Shown here one piece after another: positions 62,340-64,000 of a stretch of DNA of 64,000 nt. The notes under the pieces are model-generated. The model did not search any database. It was given only the letters and a program-made list of their open reading frames with translations, and was not told where the DNA came from. Origin of the DNA: Pseudomonadales bacterium (GTDB lineage: Bacteria; Pseudomonadota; Gammaproteobacteria; Pseudomonadales; Pseudohongiellaceae); contig WLWQ01000003.1 of assembly GCA_012103535.1 (NCBI GenBank), positions 620,001 to 684,000 of the forward strand, read 5' to 3'. How positions within the stretch are numbered: position 1 is the first letter of the stretch; every line of letters begins with the position of its first letter. Position numbers and translations under genes: made by a program.

Positions 62340-63524
62340 ATGGACCAGCAAGCGCTTCCACTCTCTCGCTATACCGTTCTCGATTTAACTATTGCGCGGG
62401 CTGGCCCCACTGCCGTGCGTTTGTTGGCGGATTGGGGCGCCAATGTCATTCGCATTGAGGCACCGGTCGAGGGTGATATCGCGGGAAGCCGGCATGGTCC
62501 GGATTCACAAAATCTTCACCGTAACAAACGCAGTCTCTGTCTCGATCTGAAATCCGCAGCCGGCAAAGTGGTTTTTGCTGATCTGGTTAAAAAAGCTGAT
62601 GTCGTCATGGAAAACTTTCGCGTTGATGTTAAACATCGTTTGGGCGTGGACTACGAATCGGTAAAGAAAATAAATCCGTCAATCATCTACGGGAGCATTT
62701 CAGGATTTGGACAGGAAGGGCCCTATGCGAAACGACCAGCAGTAGATCAGGTAATCCAGGGCATGAGTGGTTTAATGTCGATTACTGGTGAACCAGAACG
62801 AGGCCCAATGCGAGCCGGTATCGCGGTTAGCGATACTTCTGCTGGCATGTTTCTTGGCCAGGGTATTTTATTGGCACTGTTGCACCGTGAACAAACTGGA
62901 GAAGGGCAGTGGGTGCATACTTCATTGCTGGAGGCGATGTTGTGTAAACTGGATTTTCAAGCTGCTCGCTACACCATGAATGGAGAAGTGGCAGGACAGG
63001 AAGGTAACAACCACCCAACTTTATCTCCTATGGGCGTTTTTCACACCAGCGATGGCTTAGTAAACCTTGCTGCGAGTACAGACAAAATGTGGAATGCATT
63101 CTGTGCAGTGACCAAAGCAGAATCGCTCATGAACAACGACGAGTACAGGTCAGTGGAAGGCAGACTTAAACATCGCGATGCGGTATGGAACGAAGTCAAC
63201 GAAATAACCACACAATTTACTTCAGCTGAACTGGTGGAAAAGATGAACTCTGTTGGCATACCCTGTGGACCAATAAATTCTATTGGCGAAGCCTTTGAGG
63301 ATGATCAAGTAAGCTTTTTAAACATGACCAAGACTGCAATCCATCCAGAAAACGGAGAACTAGAATTGCTTAGATCTCCCATTAACATGTCAAACTTTGG
63401 GCAAGGTAATCGGTTTGACAAGCCCGGCCCGGATCTTGGTGAACACTCGTCAGAGATTTTGCGTGAGCTAAATTACAGTGATGAAAAAATTGCCGAGCTA
63501 ATGGCAGATGGAACGATAAAATAG
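62340..63524 (+). CDS. Class III (CaiB/BaiF-type) CoA-transferase
   Basis: The 394-residue enzyme has the N-terminal LSRYTVLDLTIARAGPTAVRLLADWGA pattern (in parts), NKRSLCLDLK, ENFRVDVKHRLGVDY and the SGFGQEGPYAKRPAVDQV loop. Asp165 in IAVSDTSAGM is the usual nucleophile that carries the acyl group. It moves CoA between carboxylic acids; which acids cannot be read. It follows the orphan secreted protein by 9 bp and precedes an enoyl-CoA hydratase by 21 bp, so the three form a likely degradative operon that extends beyond the window. Confidence 0.92.
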   Translation: MDQQALPLSRYTVLDLTIARAGPTAVRLLADWGANVIRIEAPVEGDIAGSRHGPDSQNLHRNKRSLCLDLKSAAGKVVFADLVKKADVVMENFRVDVKHRLGVDYESVKKINPSIIYGSISGFGQEGPYAKRPAVDQVIQGMSGLMSITGEPERGPMRAGIAVSDTSAGMFLGQGILLALLHREQTGEGQWVHTSLLEAMLCKLDFQAARYTMNGEVAGQEGNNHPTLSPMGVFHTSDGLVNLAASTDKMWNAFCAVTKAESLMNNDEYRSVEGRLKHRDAVWNEVNEITTQFTSAELVEKMNSVGIPCGPINSIGEAFEDDQVSFLNMTKTAIHPENGELELLRSPINMSNFGQGNRFDKPGPDLGEHSSEILRELNYSDEKIAELMADGTIK

Positions 63525-63545
63525 ATCAACACCTAAGCATTGGAA

Positions 63546-64000
63546 ATGAAAAACATGGAAATACATTCGCCGACGCCAAAAATGTTGGCAGCGATAGAAA
63601 ACGGAATCGGTTGGATTACCTTTAATGCACCGGAACGACGGAATGCTATGTCTCTCGATATGTGGCAGGGGCTTGCTGACATACTGAAACAGCTGGCACA
63701 GGTGGAAGAATTACGAGTAGTGGTTTTAAAAGGGGCAGGCGATAAGGCATTTGTCTCTGGGGCTGACATTTCCGAATTTGAGGAAAAGCGTGCCACTCAA
63801 GAAGATCGAGATTTCTATGAAGCCGCCTTCGATGAAGCACAAAATACTCTCGCAAACTTTCCGAAACCAGTGGTGGCCATGATTCAAGGCTTTTGCGTAG
63901 GAGGCGGATTGGCAATCGCGCTGAACACTGACGTTCGAATCGCTACCGAGGATTCTGTCTTTGGCATACCAGCGGCTAAACTAGGACTTGGTTATGGATT
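63546..64000 (+). CDS. Enoyl-CoA hydratase/isomerase-family protein (3' end outside window)
   Basis: The frame starts at ATG 63546 (ATG 63555, behind GGAA, is an alternative) and runs off the edge after 151 codons. The crotonase motifs are visible: FNAPERRNAMS, FVSGADISEF (first oxyanion-hole loop) and GFCVGGGLAIAL (second). In FGIPAAKLGLGYG the usual catalytic PE is replaced by PA, as occurs in a branch of the family, so hydratase activity is not certain. It follows the CoA-transferase gene in the same direction. Confidence 0.9.
   Translation, partial: MKNMEIHSPTPKMLAAIENGIGWITFNAPERRNAMSLDMWQGLADILKQLAQVEELRVVVLKGAGDKAFVSGADISEFEEKRATQEDRDFYEAAFDEAQNTLANFPKPVVAMIQGFCVGGGLAIALNTDVRIATEDSVFGIPAAKLGLGYG

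Noticed and set aside
1..64000. tRNA, rRNA, insertion sequence, prophage or CRISPR features
   Set aside because: I scanned for tandem repeat-spacer patterns, transposase-like proteins and RNA gene hallmarks and saw none; short or divergent elements could still escape reading by eye.

Overview
The window looks like a chromosomal segment of a heterotrophic, probably marine gammaproteobacterium. The reasons are a mid-40s to about 50 % GC composition by eye, Gram-negative envelope genes throughout (TonB receptor, OprD-type porin, several outer-membrane barrels, lipoproteins, Tat and Sec signals), a sulfatase, a tannase/feruloyl-esterase-type enzyme, CoA-linked degradation genes, and proteobacterial GltBD, GltS, PrpE, GlpQ and GlpF. 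I see no rRNA, tRNA, insertion sequence, phage gene or CRISPR array. Gene families are inferred from motifs read by eye; no database search was possible.

Layout. (1) 1-12085, all on the minus strand: a 3'-truncated DUF3604 gene, then a tight run read from 11395 down to 1893: PpiC-type isomerase, HupE/UreJ-type membrane protein, second DUF3604 protein, arylsulfatase, small outer-membrane barrel, Omp85/D15-like barrel and an eight-haem cytochrome fused to HEAT and TPR repeats. A DUF4136 lipoprotein gene lies upstream. This run is the strongest candidate for an undescribed multi-gene system. (2) 12.3-19.8 kb: envelope genes (secreted orphan, Bax-like glucosaminidase, phospholipase D lipoprotein, second lipoprotein, OprD-like porin), a DUF4956 membrane protein and the GltS glutamate carrier. 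(3) 20.2-25.7 kb: a secreted reprolysin-like protein whose zinc site has been erased, a small zinc-ribbon membrane protein and a NatAB-type ABC exporter. (4) 25.9-31.6 kb: a TonB receptor, a histidine kinase/response regulator pair and an acidic secreted protein; shared promoter motifs suggest one regulon. (5) 31.6-35.1 kb: propionyl-CoA synthetase, then a PadR repressor and its membrane partner behind a promoter that carries a perfect 14-bp dyad.

(6) 35.1-41.2 kb: gltBD, the NADPH glutamate synthase. (7) 41.9-47.2 kb: a five-gene operon for a Tat-exported molybdenum hydroxylase (2Fe-2S, Mo and FAD subunits), a cytochrome b membrane partner and an unrecognised 136-residue protein, closed by a strong terminator. 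It probably oxidises an aldehyde or N-heterocycle in the periplasm and passes electrons to the quinone pool. (8) 47.3-55.7 kb: a D-cysteine desulfhydrase-family enzyme, a TolB-like propeller, a large M1-like/M28/PDZ fusion peptidase, a 50-residue membrane protein gene not obvious at ordinary length cut-offs, and a DUF5916 barrel protein. (9) 55.8-58.5 kb: GlpQ and GlpF, pointing to use of glycerophosphodiesters and glycerol, interleaved with a DUF7079-like gene and a membrane-anchored XRE regulator. (10) 58.6-64 kb: tannase-family esterase, polysaccharide deacetylase, then an orphan secreted protein with a class III CoA-transferase and a truncated enoyl-CoA hydratase.
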